Position numbers and translations under genes: made by a program. The notes below the pieces were generated by a model, which was not told the origin of the DNA, did not search any database, and was given only the letters and a program-made list of their open reading frames with translations. From contig JBKHXX010000073.1 in assembly GCA_046565765.1 (NCBI GenBank), forward strand, positions 10,397-74,396: DNA of 64,000 nucleotides, given 5' to 3'. Below, in pieces: positions 33,250-42,316 of this stretch; positions within the stretch are counted from its first letter, which is position 1; every line of letters begins with the position of its first letter. Source of the DNA: JBFMCT01 sp046565765. Its GTDB lineage: Bacteria > Actinomycetota > Acidimicrobiia > Acidimicrobiales > AC-14.

Positions 33250-34824
33250 CTACTCCGGGTCGGGGACGGGAACCGGCGGCTGGGGACCGTGGTAGTGGGC
33301 GCTGGGCCGGATGAGGCGGTTGTCGGCGGCCTGCTCGAGGATGTGGGCGGTCCAGCCGATGACCCGGCTCGACGTGAACGTGGGCGTGAACAGGTCGGGG
33401 GGCAGGCCGACCTTGTCCATCACGACGCCGGCGTAGAACTCCACGTTGGCGTAGAGCTGGCGGCCCGGCTTCAGCTCCCGCAGCACGTCGATCACCGTCT
33501 TCTCGACCTGCTTGGCGAACGCCACCTTCTCGCCGCCCAGCCGCTCGGCCACCTTCTTCAGGAGCAGGGAGCGGGGGTCGTCGGTCTTGTAGACCCGGTG
33601 GCCGAAGCCCATGATCTTGTCGCCCGCCAGCACCCGCTCCCGGATCCAGGCGTCGGCCTTGTCGGGGGTGCCGATGGCGTCGAGCATGTCGAGGGCCCGG
33701 CTCGGCGCCCCGCCGTGCAGCGGCCCCGACAGGGCCCCGATGGCCCCCACCACCGCCGCCCCCAGGTCGGCCCCCGTGGAGGTGATGACCCGGGCGGTGA
33801 ACGTGGAGGCGTTGAACCCGTGGTCGGTGGTCAGGATCAGGTACTGCTCGATGGCCCGGGCCGAGTCGGGGTCGGGCACCTCGCCGGTGAGCATGTACAG
33901 GTAGTTGGCCGCATAGGGCAGGTCGGGGTGGGGCTCGACCGGCTCCAGCCCCTGGTTCAGCCGGTACAGGGCCATGATCAGGGTGGGCATGACCGCACTG
34001 GTCTGCATGGCGTTGCGGAACAGGGTGTCGCGGTCGACGTCCATCCACGACCGGAAGTCGAGGGCGTAGGCGAGGGTCGAGTAGGCGCTGCGCAGTGCGT
34101 CGAGGGGGATGAAGTGGTCGCCCGCCCGGGCGATGGTGGGCAGCACGTCCTTGACGGCGTCGGGGATCTCCCGCAGCGACTTGATCTCCTCCACGAAGCC
34201 GGCCCGCTCCGCCTTCGACGGGAGGTGGCCCTGATAGAGGAGGTGCCAGACCTCCTCCAGCGACCGCTTGTCGGCCAGCTCCGTGGCGTTGTACTGGCGG
34301 TAGTGGTAGAAGCCCTCCTGGCCCCGCACGTCGCCCACCGCCGTCTCGGCCACGACGACGCCTTCGAGGCCCTTGGGCGCCTCCACCAGGCTGGGGTGCT
34401 CCACCGGGCGCACGTGGGCGATGCGGAGCATGTCCCGCATGGAGATCACTCCCACCACGCGCCCGTCCTCGCAGACGGGGAAGTGGCGGTAGCCGTGCTC
34501 GGCCAGGCTCACGTAGGCGGCGCTGAGGTCCATGTCGGGACGCACCGTGTCGGGCTCGGAGGACATCCAGTCGCCGATGCGGGCGGTGTCCAGGTCGGCT
34601 CCGGCGGCCGCGGCCCGCACCAGGTCGCGCTCGGTGAAGATGCCGACGGCGCGGTCGCCCTCGGTGACGATGGCCGAGCCCACCTTGCCGGTGGAGCGTT
34701 CCAGCATGCGGGCGCAGGTCTTGGCCACCGTGTCCGACGGGGAGGCGGTGAGGACGTCGGTGGTCATGACGTCGGCCACCGTCCGGGTCGGGCCGGCCGG
34801 GCGTGCTGCGGGTCGCTCAGCCAA
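33250..34824 (-). CDS. Citrate synthase with N-terminal CBS domain pair
   Basis: A 524-residue fusion. Residues about 14-135 are two CBS motifs (VADVMTTDVLTASPSDTVAKTCARML; IGDWMSSEPDTVRPDMDLSAAYVSLAEHGYRHFPVCEDG), which usually sense adenylates. The citrate synthase part follows, with GPLHGGAPSRAL and MGFGHRVYKTDDPR supplying the two active-site histidines. The usual catalytic Asp block (NVDFYSG) reads NVEFYAG, an Asp-to-Glu change. TTG 34824 is chosen for its upstream GAGAGG; more upstream frame is antisense to the MFS gene. Condenses oxaloacetate with acetyl-CoA, or propionyl-CoA in methylcitrate synthases; which is not clear. Confidence 0.88.
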   Translation of the reverse strand: MAERPAARPAGPTRTVADVMTTDVLTASPSDTVAKTCARMLERSTGKVGSAIVTEGDRAVGIFTERDLVRAAAAGADLDTARIGDWMSSEPDTVRPDMDLSAAYVSLAEHGYRHFPVCEDGRVVGVISMRDMLRIAHVRPVEHPSLVEAPKGLEGVVVAETAVGDVRGQEGFYHYRQYNATELADKRSLEEVWHLLYQGHLPSKAERAGFVEEIKSLREIPDAVKDVLPTIARAGDHFIPLDALRSAYSTLAYALDFRSWMDVDRDTLFRNAMQTSAVMPTLIMALYRLNQGLEPVEPHPDLPYAANYLYMLTGEVPDPDSARAIEQYLILTTDHGFNASTFTARVITSTGADLGAAVVGAIGALSGPLHGGAPSRALDMLDAIGTPDKADAWIRERVLAGDKIMGFGHRVYKTDDPRSLLLKKVAERLGGEKVAFAKQVEKTVIDVLRELKPGRQLYANVEFYAGVVMDKVGLPPDLFTPTFTSSRVIGWTAHILEQAADNRLIRPSAHYHGPQPPVPVPDPE

Positions 34825-34849
34825 AAGGGGACCTCTCTTCCTCGGCGGA

Positions 34850-36169
34850 TCAGGGCTCGGAGCCGCGCCTTGCCCCATTGCCGTGGTCGGGCTCCCGCGC
34901 CCGATCATATCCAGGCGGTTCGTCGGCCCTGTCCCGGGCGGCGTCGTAGCGGGCCAGCTCGGGAAAGGCCCTGGCCACCACCAGGGCGCCGACCACGCAG
35001 GCCACCCCTCCGGACACGACGGAGAAGCGGGGGGTGGACAGGGCGGCCACCGCGCCGGCCTCGGCGTCGCCCAGCCGCGGCCCACCGGTGACCACCGCGA
35101 TGTGGACGGAGGACAGCCGGCCCCGCAGGGCGTCGGGCACCGAAAGCTGCAGGATCGTGCTGCGGAACACGGCCGAGACCACGTCGGCCGCCCCCGCCGC
35201 GGCCAGCAGCAGGAGGCCGAGGGGCAGCCACGAGACGAGGCCGAAGCCGGCGATGGCGGCGCCCCAGGCGACAACGGCCACGATCACCACCCAGCCCTGG
35301 CGGCGCACCGACCCCACCCAGCCCGTGAACAGGGCCCCGAGCAGGGCGCCCGCCCCTGGTGCGGCGTAGAGCAGGCCGAGGGTGGTGGGGCCGCCGCCGT
35401 AGAGGCCGGTGGCGAGGGCTGGGAACAGGGCCCGGGGCATTCCGAACACCATGGCGTTGATGTCGATGACGAACGTGCTCAGGATCAGCCGGCGCCCCTT
35501 GAGGTAGGACAGCCCCTCTTTGATCGACGCCAGGCCCGCCTTGGTGCCGCCGCCGTGGGGCGGCTGGGGGCGGATGGCGAGGGTGAGGAGCATGGCGGCC
35601 ACCGACGTGGCCGCGTCCAGCCAGTAGGCGGCGGCCAGGCCGGCCCGGCTGAGGAGAACGCCGGCCAGGGCCGGGCCCGCCACCTGGCCGACCTGGATCA
35701 GCACCTGGCCGAGGGAGGCGGCGGCGCTGAACTGCTCCCGCTTCACGAGGTTGGGCAGGATGGCGTTGCGGGTGGGCAGGTCGGCGCCGCTGAAGCCGGC
35801 GGCGAGGGCCGCGCACAGGTAGACGGGCACCAGGCTCGCGCCGGCGCCCGCCGAGGCGTTGAGCGCCAGCACCGAGCTGGTCAGGGCCAGGGCGCCCTGG
35901 GTGCAGAGGAGCAGCTTGCGCCGGTCGACGGCGTCGGCGATCGACCCGCCCAGCAGCGACAGCGCGATGAGCGGCACGAGCGAGGCCAGCCCCACCATGC
36001 CCACGGCCAGCGACGAGCCGGTCAGCACGAACACCTGGTAGGGCACCGCCACCACCGTCAGCTGGCTGCCCAGGTAGGCGACGGCCTGCCCGGCGAACAG
36101 GAAGCGGTAGTCGCGGGAGTCCCGCAGGGGGGATACGTCGAGCAGCAGCCGGGGCGGTCGCCTCCTCAC
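34850..36169 (-). CDS. MFS transporter (EntS/MFS_3-like exporter)
   Basis: A 439-residue transporter with twelve predicted helices. DSRDYRFLFAGQAVAYLGSQLTVVAVPYQVFVLTGSSLAVGMVGLASLVPLIALSLLGGSIADAVDRRKLLL carries the family start and the cytoplasmic GxxxDxxDRRK loop between helices 2 and 3. The C-terminal 35 residues are hydrophilic. Relatives export siderophores or drugs; substrate unknown. It lies between a broken regulator/cupredoxin gene and citrate synthase on the same strand. Confidence 0.88.
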   Translation of the reverse strand: MRRRPPRLLLDVSPLRDSRDYRFLFAGQAVAYLGSQLTVVAVPYQVFVLTGSSLAVGMVGLASLVPLIALSLLGGSIADAVDRRKLLLCTQGALALTSSVLALNASAGAGASLVPVYLCAALAAGFSGADLPTRNAILPNLVKREQFSAAASLGQVLIQVGQVAGPALAGVLLSRAGLAAAYWLDAATSVAAMLLTLAIRPQPPHGGGTKAGLASIKEGLSYLKGRRLILSTFVIDINAMVFGMPRALFPALATGLYGGGPTTLGLLYAAPGAGALLGALFTGWVGSVRRQGWVVIVAVVAWGAAIAGFGLVSWLPLGLLLLAAAGAADVVSAVFRSTILQLSVPDALRGRLSSVHIAVVTGGPRLGDAEAGAVAALSTPRFSVVSGGVACVVGALVVARAFPELARYDAARDRADEPPGYDRAREPDHGNGARRGSEP

Positions 36170-36202
36170 CGCCGGGAACGGTAGGGCCCCTCCGCGGCGG
36201 GT

Positions 36203-36996
36203 TCAGGCAGCGGTGACGGTGACCGTCCCCCGCATCGACGGGTGGAGCCGGCAGAAGTACTCGTACAGACCGGGCCGGTCGAAGCGGAACGAGAACGTCT
36301 GGCCGGTGGTGAGCGTGCCCGAATCGAAGGCGGGCTCGGCGCCGGTGGCGGTGGCGCTGTGGGGCGCGGCGTCGTCGTTGTTCCACCGCACCTCGGTGCC
36401 GGCGGCGACGGCCAGGTCGGCCGGGCAGAACAGGAAGGCGGGGATGCGCACGTCCGGGCCGGGCGCTGCCGGGGTCGGCGGGCACGCGCTCGACGCCGCG
36501 GTGGGCAGGTCGTGGTGGCGGGCCTGGGGCACCCGGGCGATGGCCGAGTGCACCTGGGCCGCGGCCTGGCCGGCCGGGCTGTCGAGCGACGGCTCGGGGC
36601 TCCAGATCTCGACCGCGAACAGGTCCTCGAAGGCGAACGTGGACGTGGGGCGGGTGTTGCGCCGGGTCACGTCCACCAGGGCCTGGTCGCGGGTGGCGAC
36701 GTCGCCGTAGCGGTAGGCCCGCAGCTCGTTGCGCTGGCCGGACGGCAGTTGGCACGGGCCGAACTCGTAGATCCGGCCCTCCTCGTAACGGAAGTAGCTG
36801 AACTCCCGGGCGGCAGACGCCCGTCCGCCAGCTCGTCGCGGGGGACGGGGCGGCGCCGCTCGAGCACCAGGTAGGCGAAGGCCAGCCGGCCCAGGTCGCC
36901 GAGCCGGGCCACGTCGGCCGCCCTGCCGTCCACGTCCACGGCCAGCCGCCCCAGGAGGTTGATCGTCACCGCCACGATGCCCCCGCATGGTCCCAC
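36203..36996 (-). pseudogene. Broken fusion: SARP/BTAD regulator start plus cupredoxin domain
   Basis: From 36996 the frame encodes VAVTINLLGRLAVDVDGRAADVARLGDLGRLAFAYLVLERRRPVPRDELAD, the winged-helix start of SARP/BTAD regulators. At about 36810-36830 the coding frame changes, and the remainder encodes REFSYFRYEEGRIYEFGPC..., an unrecognised segment, then a complete cupredoxin domain: PHSATAT (first His), YFCRLHPSMRG (Cys, His, Met copper ligands). A signal peptide, expected for a cupredoxin, is absent. A small hairpin (CGGGCG, 5-base loop, CGCCCG; 36807-36823) lies at the junction. It looks like a deletion or rearrangement joining two genes. Confidence 0.65.
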
Positions 36997-37050
36997 GCCG
37001 GCCGGCGGGCGGCGAGCGGGTTACCACGTCCGGTACACGGGTTCGACCGC

Positions 37051-38967
37051 TCAGGCCGGCAGCAGGGCGGCGAGGAAGCGGCGGACCTCGTCGCCGTCGA
37101 CGGTGCGCCGCATCCGGGGGAGCGACCCGAGGATGGCCGGCCGGTACGACGCCTTGGCGAGGCGGGGGTCGAGCACGGCGACCACGCCCCGGTCGGTCGT
37201 CGAGCGGATGAGCCGTCCCGCCCCCTGGGCCAGGAGGGTGGCGGCGATGGGCAGGTCGACGACCTCGAACGGGGTGCGACCGCCGTCTCTGGCCGCGTCC
37301 CGCCGGGCGTCGAGCAGGGGGTCGCGCAGCGGCGGGAAGGGGATGCGGTCGACGGCCACCAGGCTGAGGGAGGGGCCGGGCACGTCCACGCCCTGCCAGT
37401 AGCCCATGGTGGCCAGCAGGCAGGCCTGCTCGTCGTCGCGGAACTGCTCGACCAGCCCGGGGGACGGCGGGCCGTCCTGCACGAGCACCGTCCACGGGAA
37501 GCGGGAGCGGAGGGCCTCGGCGGCCAGGCGGAGCATGCGGTGGCTGGTGAACAGGGCCAGGGTCCGTCCCCCGGCCGCCTCGACCAGGCCGGCCAGCTCG
37601 TCGAGGGCGGCGGCGTCGAAGTCGGGCCGGCGGGGGTCGGGCAGGTGGGCGGCGCAGTAGAGCAGGGCCTGGTTGCGGTAGTCGAACGGGCTGGCGACCC
37701 GGAGCAACCGGCGCTTGCCGTCCAGGCCGAGCCGGGCGGCCAGCGGCTCCAGCGACCCCCCCACGCTCAGGGTGGCGCTGGTGAGGATCGTCGTGCGCTT
37801 GGCGTGCAGGAGGGTGGCCAGGGTGGGGCCCACGTCGACGGGGGCGAGGTGGAGGACGGGCTCGTTGCCCTCCGGCACCCAGGCCACCTGGCCGGCGGGA
37901 GGCGTGCGGGCCGTGCGCAGGTCGGCGAGCAGCGAAGACCCGGCCTGCACGGCGCGGGGCCGGCGGGGGTCGTCGTCGGGCAGCTTGCGCAGCACCTCGA
38001 CCACGTCGGCCACGGCGTCGTCGGCCGCGGCCAGCACGCCGGCGATGGCGGGGTCGGAGGGGTCCACCCGCTTACCGGCAAAGGTGCCCAGGGCGGCGGA
38101 GAGGTGCTCGCCGACCCGGTCGAGGCGGACCGGCTCTTCGGAGCCGGGCACGAGCAGGCCCCGGAGCTGAGCGGCCAGCCACCCCAGGCGCCGGCGACCG
38201 AGCTCGAGTCCCAGCGTGCGGCTGGCGATGGCCTCCAGCTCGTGGGCCTCGTCGACGATCACCGCGTCGTGCTCGCCCAGCAGGCCGCCGCCGACGACGA
38301 GGTCGAGGCAGTAGAGGTCGATGTTGGTGACGACCAGCTGGGCCGACCGGGCCCGGTCGAGGGCCCGTTCGGCCAGGCACTCGTCCCCGAAACGGCAGTC
38401 TTTGGCCCCGGGGCATTCCTGGGCGGCCACGGTCACCAGCGACCGCAGGCCCGGGTCGACGGGCACGGGGGCGTCGGCCAGGTCGCCCGCCTCCGGCTCC
38501 GCCACCCACTGGGCCAGCCGGGTCAGGACGGCGGTGCGGGCGTCGGTGGTCAACCGGCCCTGCGTGTCGGCGACGCCCGTCCCGGCGCTCGGGCCACGCA
38601 GGCCGGTCGCCACCTCGGCCAGCTTGGCCACGCACAGGTAGTTGCTGCGGCCCTTGAGCACGGCCGCCTCGACCGGGAAGGCCGATGCCACGAAGGGGAC
38701 GTCCCTGCGGATGAGCTGGTCCTGGAGCGGCCTGCGGGCGGTGGCGACCACCACCCGCCGCCCCGACTTCACCGCCGCCACCAGGTAGGCGAGCGACTTC
38801 CCCACGCCCGTCCCCGCCTCAACCACCAGGTGCTCGCCCGTCTTCAGGGCGTCGGCCACCGCCGCGCACATCTCCAGCTGGCCCTCCCTGGTCTCGCCCC
38901 CCGGGAGCCGGTCGACCAGGGACTGGAGGGCGGTACGGGCGGCGGCGCCGGCGATGCCGGTGGTCAT
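37051..38967 (-). CDS. DinG/XPD-type ATP-dependent helicase
   Basis: A 638-residue superfamily 2 helicase. Walker A is EAGTGVGKSLAYL; DEAH (VIVDEAHELEAI) is motif II; the Fe-S cluster cysteines are visible as NYLC and CPGAKDCRFGDEC between them, as in XPD and DinG. The C-terminal helicase half shows TSATLSVGG, LALFTSHRML and GRLIRSTTDRGVVAVLDPR. It unwinds 5'-3' DNA or R-loop structures during repair. It stands between the broken cupredoxin gene and a divergent AlkA-like glycosylase. Confidence 0.92.
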   Translation of the reverse strand: MTTGIAGAAARTALQSLVDRLPGGETREGQLEMCAAVADALKTGEHLVVEAGTGVGKSLAYLVAAVKSGRRVVVATARRPLQDQLIRRDVPFVASAFPVEAAVLKGRSNYLCVAKLAEVATGLRGPSAGTGVADTQGRLTTDARTAVLTRLAQWVAEPEAGDLADAPVPVDPGLRSLVTVAAQECPGAKDCRFGDECLAERALDRARSAQLVVTNIDLYCLDLVVGGGLLGEHDAVIVDEAHELEAIASRTLGLELGRRRLGWLAAQLRGLLVPGSEEPVRLDRVGEHLSAALGTFAGKRVDPSDPAIAGVLAAADDAVADVVEVLRKLPDDDPRRPRAVQAGSSLLADLRTARTPPAGQVAWVPEGNEPVLHLAPVDVGPTLATLLHAKRTTILTSATLSVGGSLEPLAARLGLDGKRRLLRVASPFDYRNQALLYCAAHLPDPRRPDFDAAALDELAGLVEAAGGRTLALFTSHRMLRLAAEALRSRFPWTVLVQDGPPSPGLVEQFRDDEQACLLATMGYWQGVDVPGPSLSLVAVDRIPFPPLRDPLLDARRDAARDGGRTPFEVVDLPIAATLLAQGAGRLIRSTTDRGVVAVLDPRLAKASYRPAILGSLPRMRRTVDGDEVRRFLAALLPA

Positions 38968-39008
38968 GGGCCGCCCAGCCTCGCAGACGAATCCGGCGAG
39001 AATGCGGC

Positions 39009-39626
39009 ATGGATCGCTGGGCCGACGCGTGCGCCGCCCTGGCGGCGGCCGACCCGGCCATGGCCGCGGCCATCGCCACCCACGGGCCGTGCCGGCTCGC
39101 CCGCCGCCGCACGCCGGGCGGCACGTTCGCGGCCCTGGCCGAGGCCATCGTCTACCAGCAGCTCGCCGGAGCGGCCGCCGCCGCCATCCACCGCCGCTTC
39201 GCCGCCCTCTACGACGGCCGGCCCACGGCCGAGGCGGTGGCGGTCACGCCCGAGCCCCTCCTCCGCTCGGTCGGTCTGTCGGCCAACAAGGCGGCGTCCA
39301 TCCGGGACCTGGCGGCCAAGACGCTCGACGGGACCGTCCGCACCACCGGCTGGAGCCGGATGCCCGACGCCGAGGTCGTGGAGCGGCTGGTGGCGGTGCG
39401 GGGGATCGGCCCCTGGACCGCCCACATGTTCCTGATCTTCCAGCTCAACCGGCCCGACGTGTGGCCCACCGGCGACCTGGGCGTGCGGGCCGGCTTCGCC
39501 CGCATCCACGGCCTCGACGCCCTGCCCACCCCCGCCGCCCTGGCCGCCGCCGGCGACGTCTACCGCCCCTGGCGCACCGTGGCCGCCTGGTACTGCTGGC
39601 GGGCCATGGACGGCCCTTTTCCTTGA
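39009..39626 (+). CDS. DNA-3-methyladenine glycosylase (AlkA-like, HhH-GPD)
   Basis: A 205-residue base-excision glycosylase. The helix-hairpin-helix and catalytic part are LVAVRGIGPWTAHMFLIFQLNRPDVWPTGDLGVRAGF, with the catalytic Asp in TGDLGVR. AIVYQQLAGAAAAAIHRRF and SVGLSANKAASIRDLA are the other family blocks. It lacks the N-terminal domain of E. coli AlkA, as is usual in actinobacteria. Divergent from the DinG-like gene with a very short shared gap. Confidence 0.9.
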   Translation: MDRWADACAALAAADPAMAAAIATHGPCRLARRRTPGGTFAALAEAIVYQQLAGAAAAAIHRRFAALYDGRPTAEAVAVTPEPLLRSVGLSANKAASIRDLAAKTLDGTVRTTGWSRMPDAEVVERLVAVRGIGPWTAHMFLIFQLNRPDVWPTGDLGVRAGFARIHGLDALPTPAALAAAGDVYRPWRTVAAWYCWRAMDGPFP

Positions 39627-39708
39627 AACCCCGGGCACGAAACCGAAGGTCGTAACGTTGTAAGCGGTAGGGCGGGCACTGTGCTCTGCCCCTCCAAGGA
39701 GGAGGACG

Positions 39709-40485
39709 TTGCGTACCACCAGCAGTAACCCTGCGCTCACCCGGAGTCCTGCATTCCGCGGGGCGCTCCATCCGGACCTGGTCGACCGCCTGGAGCGGGC
39801 CTACGAGGGGCCGTCGGCCACGGCCAGGGACACGGGGCGGATGACGGTGGAGGACGTCGTCGTCCGTACCGGTCTCCTGCTCGGCATCGCAGTGGTGATG
39901 GGTGCGGCCACCTGGGCCCTCGGCCTCGGCGGCCTGGCCTTCCCCGCCGCCCTGGTCGGCCTGGTGCTCGGACTGGTCATCGCCTTCAAGCAGATCACCA
40001 GCCCCGCGCTGATCATGACCTACGCCGCCGTCGAGGGCGTCTTCCTGGGCGGGATAAGCCAGTTCTTCAACGCCGCCTACCCGGGCATCGTCGTCCAGGC
40101 GGTGGTCGGCACCGGCGCCGTCACGGCCGTCATGCTCGGCCTCTACCGCAGCGGGAAGATCCGGGTCACGCCCCAGTTCCAGAAGATGGTCATCGGGGCC
40201 ACCCTCGGCTTCCTCGCCCTGATCGTGGTCAACCTCGTCGCCGGCTTCTTCACCGACGGCGGCCTGGGCCTGCGCGAGGGGCCGCTCGGGATCGTGGTCG
40301 GCCTGGTCGCCATCGGCCTCGCCTCCCTCAACCTGGTCCTCGACTTCGACCTGGTGCAGAAGGGGGCGGAGTCGGGCCTGCCCGAGCGCTACGGCTGGTT
40401 CGCCGCCTTCGCCATCATGGTGACGCTGGTCTGGCTCTACATCGAGATCCTGCGCCTGCTCGCCATCCTGCGGGGCGACGAGTAG
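39709..40485 (+). CDS. Bax inhibitor-1 / YccA-like membrane protein
   Basis: A 258-residue protein with seven membrane helices. MTYAAVEGVFLGGISQFFN and TVTAVMLGLYRSGKIRVTPQFQKMVIGA are typical of the actinobacterial BI-1/YccA branch; a pH-sensitive leak or protease-modulating role is known for family members. The TTG start has an excellent AAGGAGGAGG site six bases upstream. Residues 1-48 are a hydrophilic leader. Confidence 0.9.
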   Translation: MRTTSSNPALTRSPAFRGALHPDLVDRLERAYEGPSATARDTGRMTVEDVVVRTGLLLGIAVVMGAATWALGLGGLAFPAALVGLVLGLVIAFKQITSPALIMTYAAVEGVFLGGISQFFNAAYPGIVVQAVVGTGAVTAVMLGLYRSGKIRVTPQFQKMVIGATLGFLALIVVNLVAGFFTDGGLGLREGPLGIVVGLVAIGLASLNLVLDFDLVQKGAESGLPERYGWFAAFAIMVTLVWLYIEILRLLAILRGDE

Positions 40486-40572
40486 CGGCCGAAATTTCCT
40501 CCCGCCCCTTCCTCCTGCTCGTTCACCGGCGATAGCCTTCGCTCTCGACAGCCGAGCGAGCAGGGGGGCGGG

Positions 40573-40821
40573 ATGAAGAAGAAGTTGACCGGAGTGTTGC
40601 TGGCGGCGTCGCTTTCGGTCGGGGCTGTGGGCCTCAACGCCACACCTGCTTCCGCCAACGGCGACAGCACGGACCCGGTGCTGTGCTTCGTGGCCGCGTT
40701 CGCGATCATCACCGAGGCACTCCAGGACTACCAGGCTGGCCACCTGAGCGGCGCCGATCTGCGAAGCGTGCTGGTGGGGACGTCCAGCTTCCTGTCTGAC
40801 TGCCTGACGCCCACCACCTGA
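40573..40821 (+). CDS. Small secreted protein, unknown
   Basis: An 82-residue precursor with a textbook signal peptide: MKKK, a hydrophobic run VLLAASLSVGAVGLNA, and a TPASA-type cleavage site. The mature part of about 52 residues has two cysteines (LCFVAAF and SDCLTP) that could form a disulphide. GGGGGG precedes the ATG as ribosome site. No family recognised. AT content around its promoter is higher than that of its neighbours. Confidence 0.7.
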   Translation: MKKKLTGVLLAASLSVGAVGLNATPASANGDSTDPVLCFVAAFAIITEALQDYQAGHLSGADLRSVLVGTSSFLSDCLTPTT

Positions 40822-40875
40822 ACCGGCCGGGGCGTGCTCCGGTTCGTCGGCGGTCGAGGCGGAGGCCTGGGCCCG

Positions 40876-41436
40876 CTACCGCTCGGGCTGGTAGGCAGGG
40901 TCGATGCGGGCCAACACGGCCCGGCCCCGGGGCGACAGGCGGTAGCCGACCTCCAGGCTCTCGGTCAGGCCCAGGGCCTTGAGGCGGCGGACCTTCTGCT
41001 TGAACGGCAGCCGCTCCATCCCCAGCTCGACCGCCAGCACGGTGCTGACGGTGGCCGGTCGCTCGCCGATGAGCCGTAGGACGTCGGCAGCCCAGGGCAA
41101 GCGGCGTACGGCGGCCACCACCGCGTCGCCGGGCTCGGCCTGCTGGCGGAGGGCGATCCGCGGGTCCTCCCCGATGCGGGTGAAGCGGATGCGGTAGAGG
41201 GTGCCGCAGGGGCGGAGACCGGCGACGACCTCGGCCGCGTCGCGGTAGCCGGCGGCCCGGGCGTGGTCGTCGGTGATGTCGTCGACCTCGATGGCCGCCA
41301 GCTCGTCGATCGACAGCAGCCCGCCCGGCGACTGGAGAGTGCCTCCCTGGCGGACCGACGGTCGGGCCCACCGCCGGAAGGCGACGGTGATGCTGCCGTC
41401 GGCCAGTCCGGGCCAGAGGCGCTGGGGGAAGAGCAC
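40876..41436 (-). CDS. ASCH-domain protein with C-terminal winged helix
   Basis: A 186-residue protein. VLFPQRLWPGLADGSITVAFRRWARPSVRQGGTL opens an ASCH-like domain, a PUA-related RNA-binding fold; TLYRIRFTRIGEDPRIALR ends it. Residues about 115-180 form a winged-helix-like segment (AADVLRLIGERPATVSTVLAVELGMERLPFKQKVRRLKALGLTESLEVGYRLSPRG). GTG 41436 gives the proper domain start. Function is not established; nucleic-acid binding is likely. Confidence 0.75.
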   Translation of the reverse strand: MLFPQRLWPGLADGSITVAFRRWARPSVRQGGTLQSPGGLLSIDELAAIEVDDITDDHARAAGYRDAAEVVAGLRPCGTLYRIRFTRIGEDPRIALRQQAEPGDAVVAAVRRLPWAADVLRLIGERPATVSTVLAVELGMERLPFKQKVRRLKALGLTESLEVGYRLSPRGRAVLARIDPAYQPER

Positions 41437-41505
41437 GGTGCCAGTATTTCCGCGGCGGGCGGCGGGCGGCGGTGTGCGAGCCTGCGCACCGTGCGGCCCA
41501 CAGCC

Positions 41506-41554
41506 GTTTCGGGGCGGCGGAACCACGTAGGGCGTGGTTTCAGCGCCCCAAAAC
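41506..41554 (+). repeat. 49-bp hairpin element, copy 3
   Basis: Outer arms GTTTCGGGGCG and CGCCCCAAAAC, 6-base bulges, inner stem CCACG/CGTGG with a 5-base loop. On the minus strand its first 15 bases supply the last four codons and TGA of the Fpg/Nei gene (VLGR-stop). Confidence 0.85.
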
Positions 41555-42316
41555 CTGGCAGTGGGGGCACCAGTAGGCGACGCGGGCCAGGTCGCCCTGC
41601 CGGCGGCTTTCGATGGGCGTGCGGCAGCGGCGGCACGGCCGGCCGGAGCGGTTGTAGACCCAGCGCTCGACGCCCCTCCCCGTGAACGGGCCGAGCTGGG
41701 CCCGCATGAGGCGGCTGGCGGTGGTGTAGAGGCCGTCGAGAAGGTCGTCGTCGACGGCGGATAGCGGGGTCTCCGGGTTCAGCCCCTCCACGAACAGGGC
41801 TTCGCAGCGCCAGATGTTGCCGATCCCGGCCGCCACCCGTTGGTCGAGGAGCAGCTCGCCGACGGGTGTGTGCGGAGGCCGGGCCCGGGCCCGGCGGCGG
41901 ATCTCGTGCAGGTCGAGGGGGTCGTCGAGGATGTCGGGTCCTAGGCCCGCCAGGCCGGGGTGGATGGCCTCGGCCCGCGGCTGGAGCAGCTCGACCACCG
42001 GGGCGTTGAAGCAGACCGCCAGCCGGTCGCCGCAGGCCAGGGTGAGGCGCGCCTGCGAGGCCGGACGCCGCCACCGCTCGCCCGCCCGGTACACGTGCCA
42101 CGAGCCGGTCATCTTCATGTGGCTGTGCAGCACCTGGCCCGAGTCGAGCCGGATGAGGAGGTGCTTGCCCTGCGCCTCGACCTTCTCGACGGTCTGGCCG
42201 ACGAGCTTGGATGCAGGCAGGCCGTTGACGATGGTGGCGGCCTCGGTCACGGTGCGGCCGGCCAGCCAGCGGTGGAGGGTGGCGGCGCTGCGGAAGAGGG
42301 TGTCGCCCTCAGGCAC
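41540..42316 (-). CDS. Fpg/Nei-family DNA glycosylase
   Basis: A 258-residue base-excision glycosylase/AP lyase. MPEGDTLFRSA contains the processed N-terminus (P2, E3) that forms the Schiff base. LLDQRVAAGIGNIWRCEALF is the H2TH region, and the C-terminal zinc finger is CRRCRTPIESRRQGDLARVAYWCPHC. PEGDT rather than PELPE marks it as Nei-like. Its last codons and stop come from hairpin element copy 3. It overlaps the lhr stop by eight bases, so the pair is probably co-transcribed. Confidence 0.93.
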   Translation of the reverse strand: MPEGDTLFRSAATLHRWLAGRTVTEAATIVNGLPASKLVGQTVEKVEAQGKHLLIRLDSGQVLHSHMKMTGSWHVYRAGERWRRPASQARLTLACGDRLAVCFNAPVVELLQPRAEAIHPGLAGLGPDILDDPLDLHEIRRRARARPPHTPVGELLLDQRVAAGIGNIWRCEALFVEGLNPETPLSAVDDDLLDGLYTTASRLMRAQLGPFTGRGVERWVYNRSGRPCRRCRTPIESRRQGDLARVAYWCPHCQVLGR

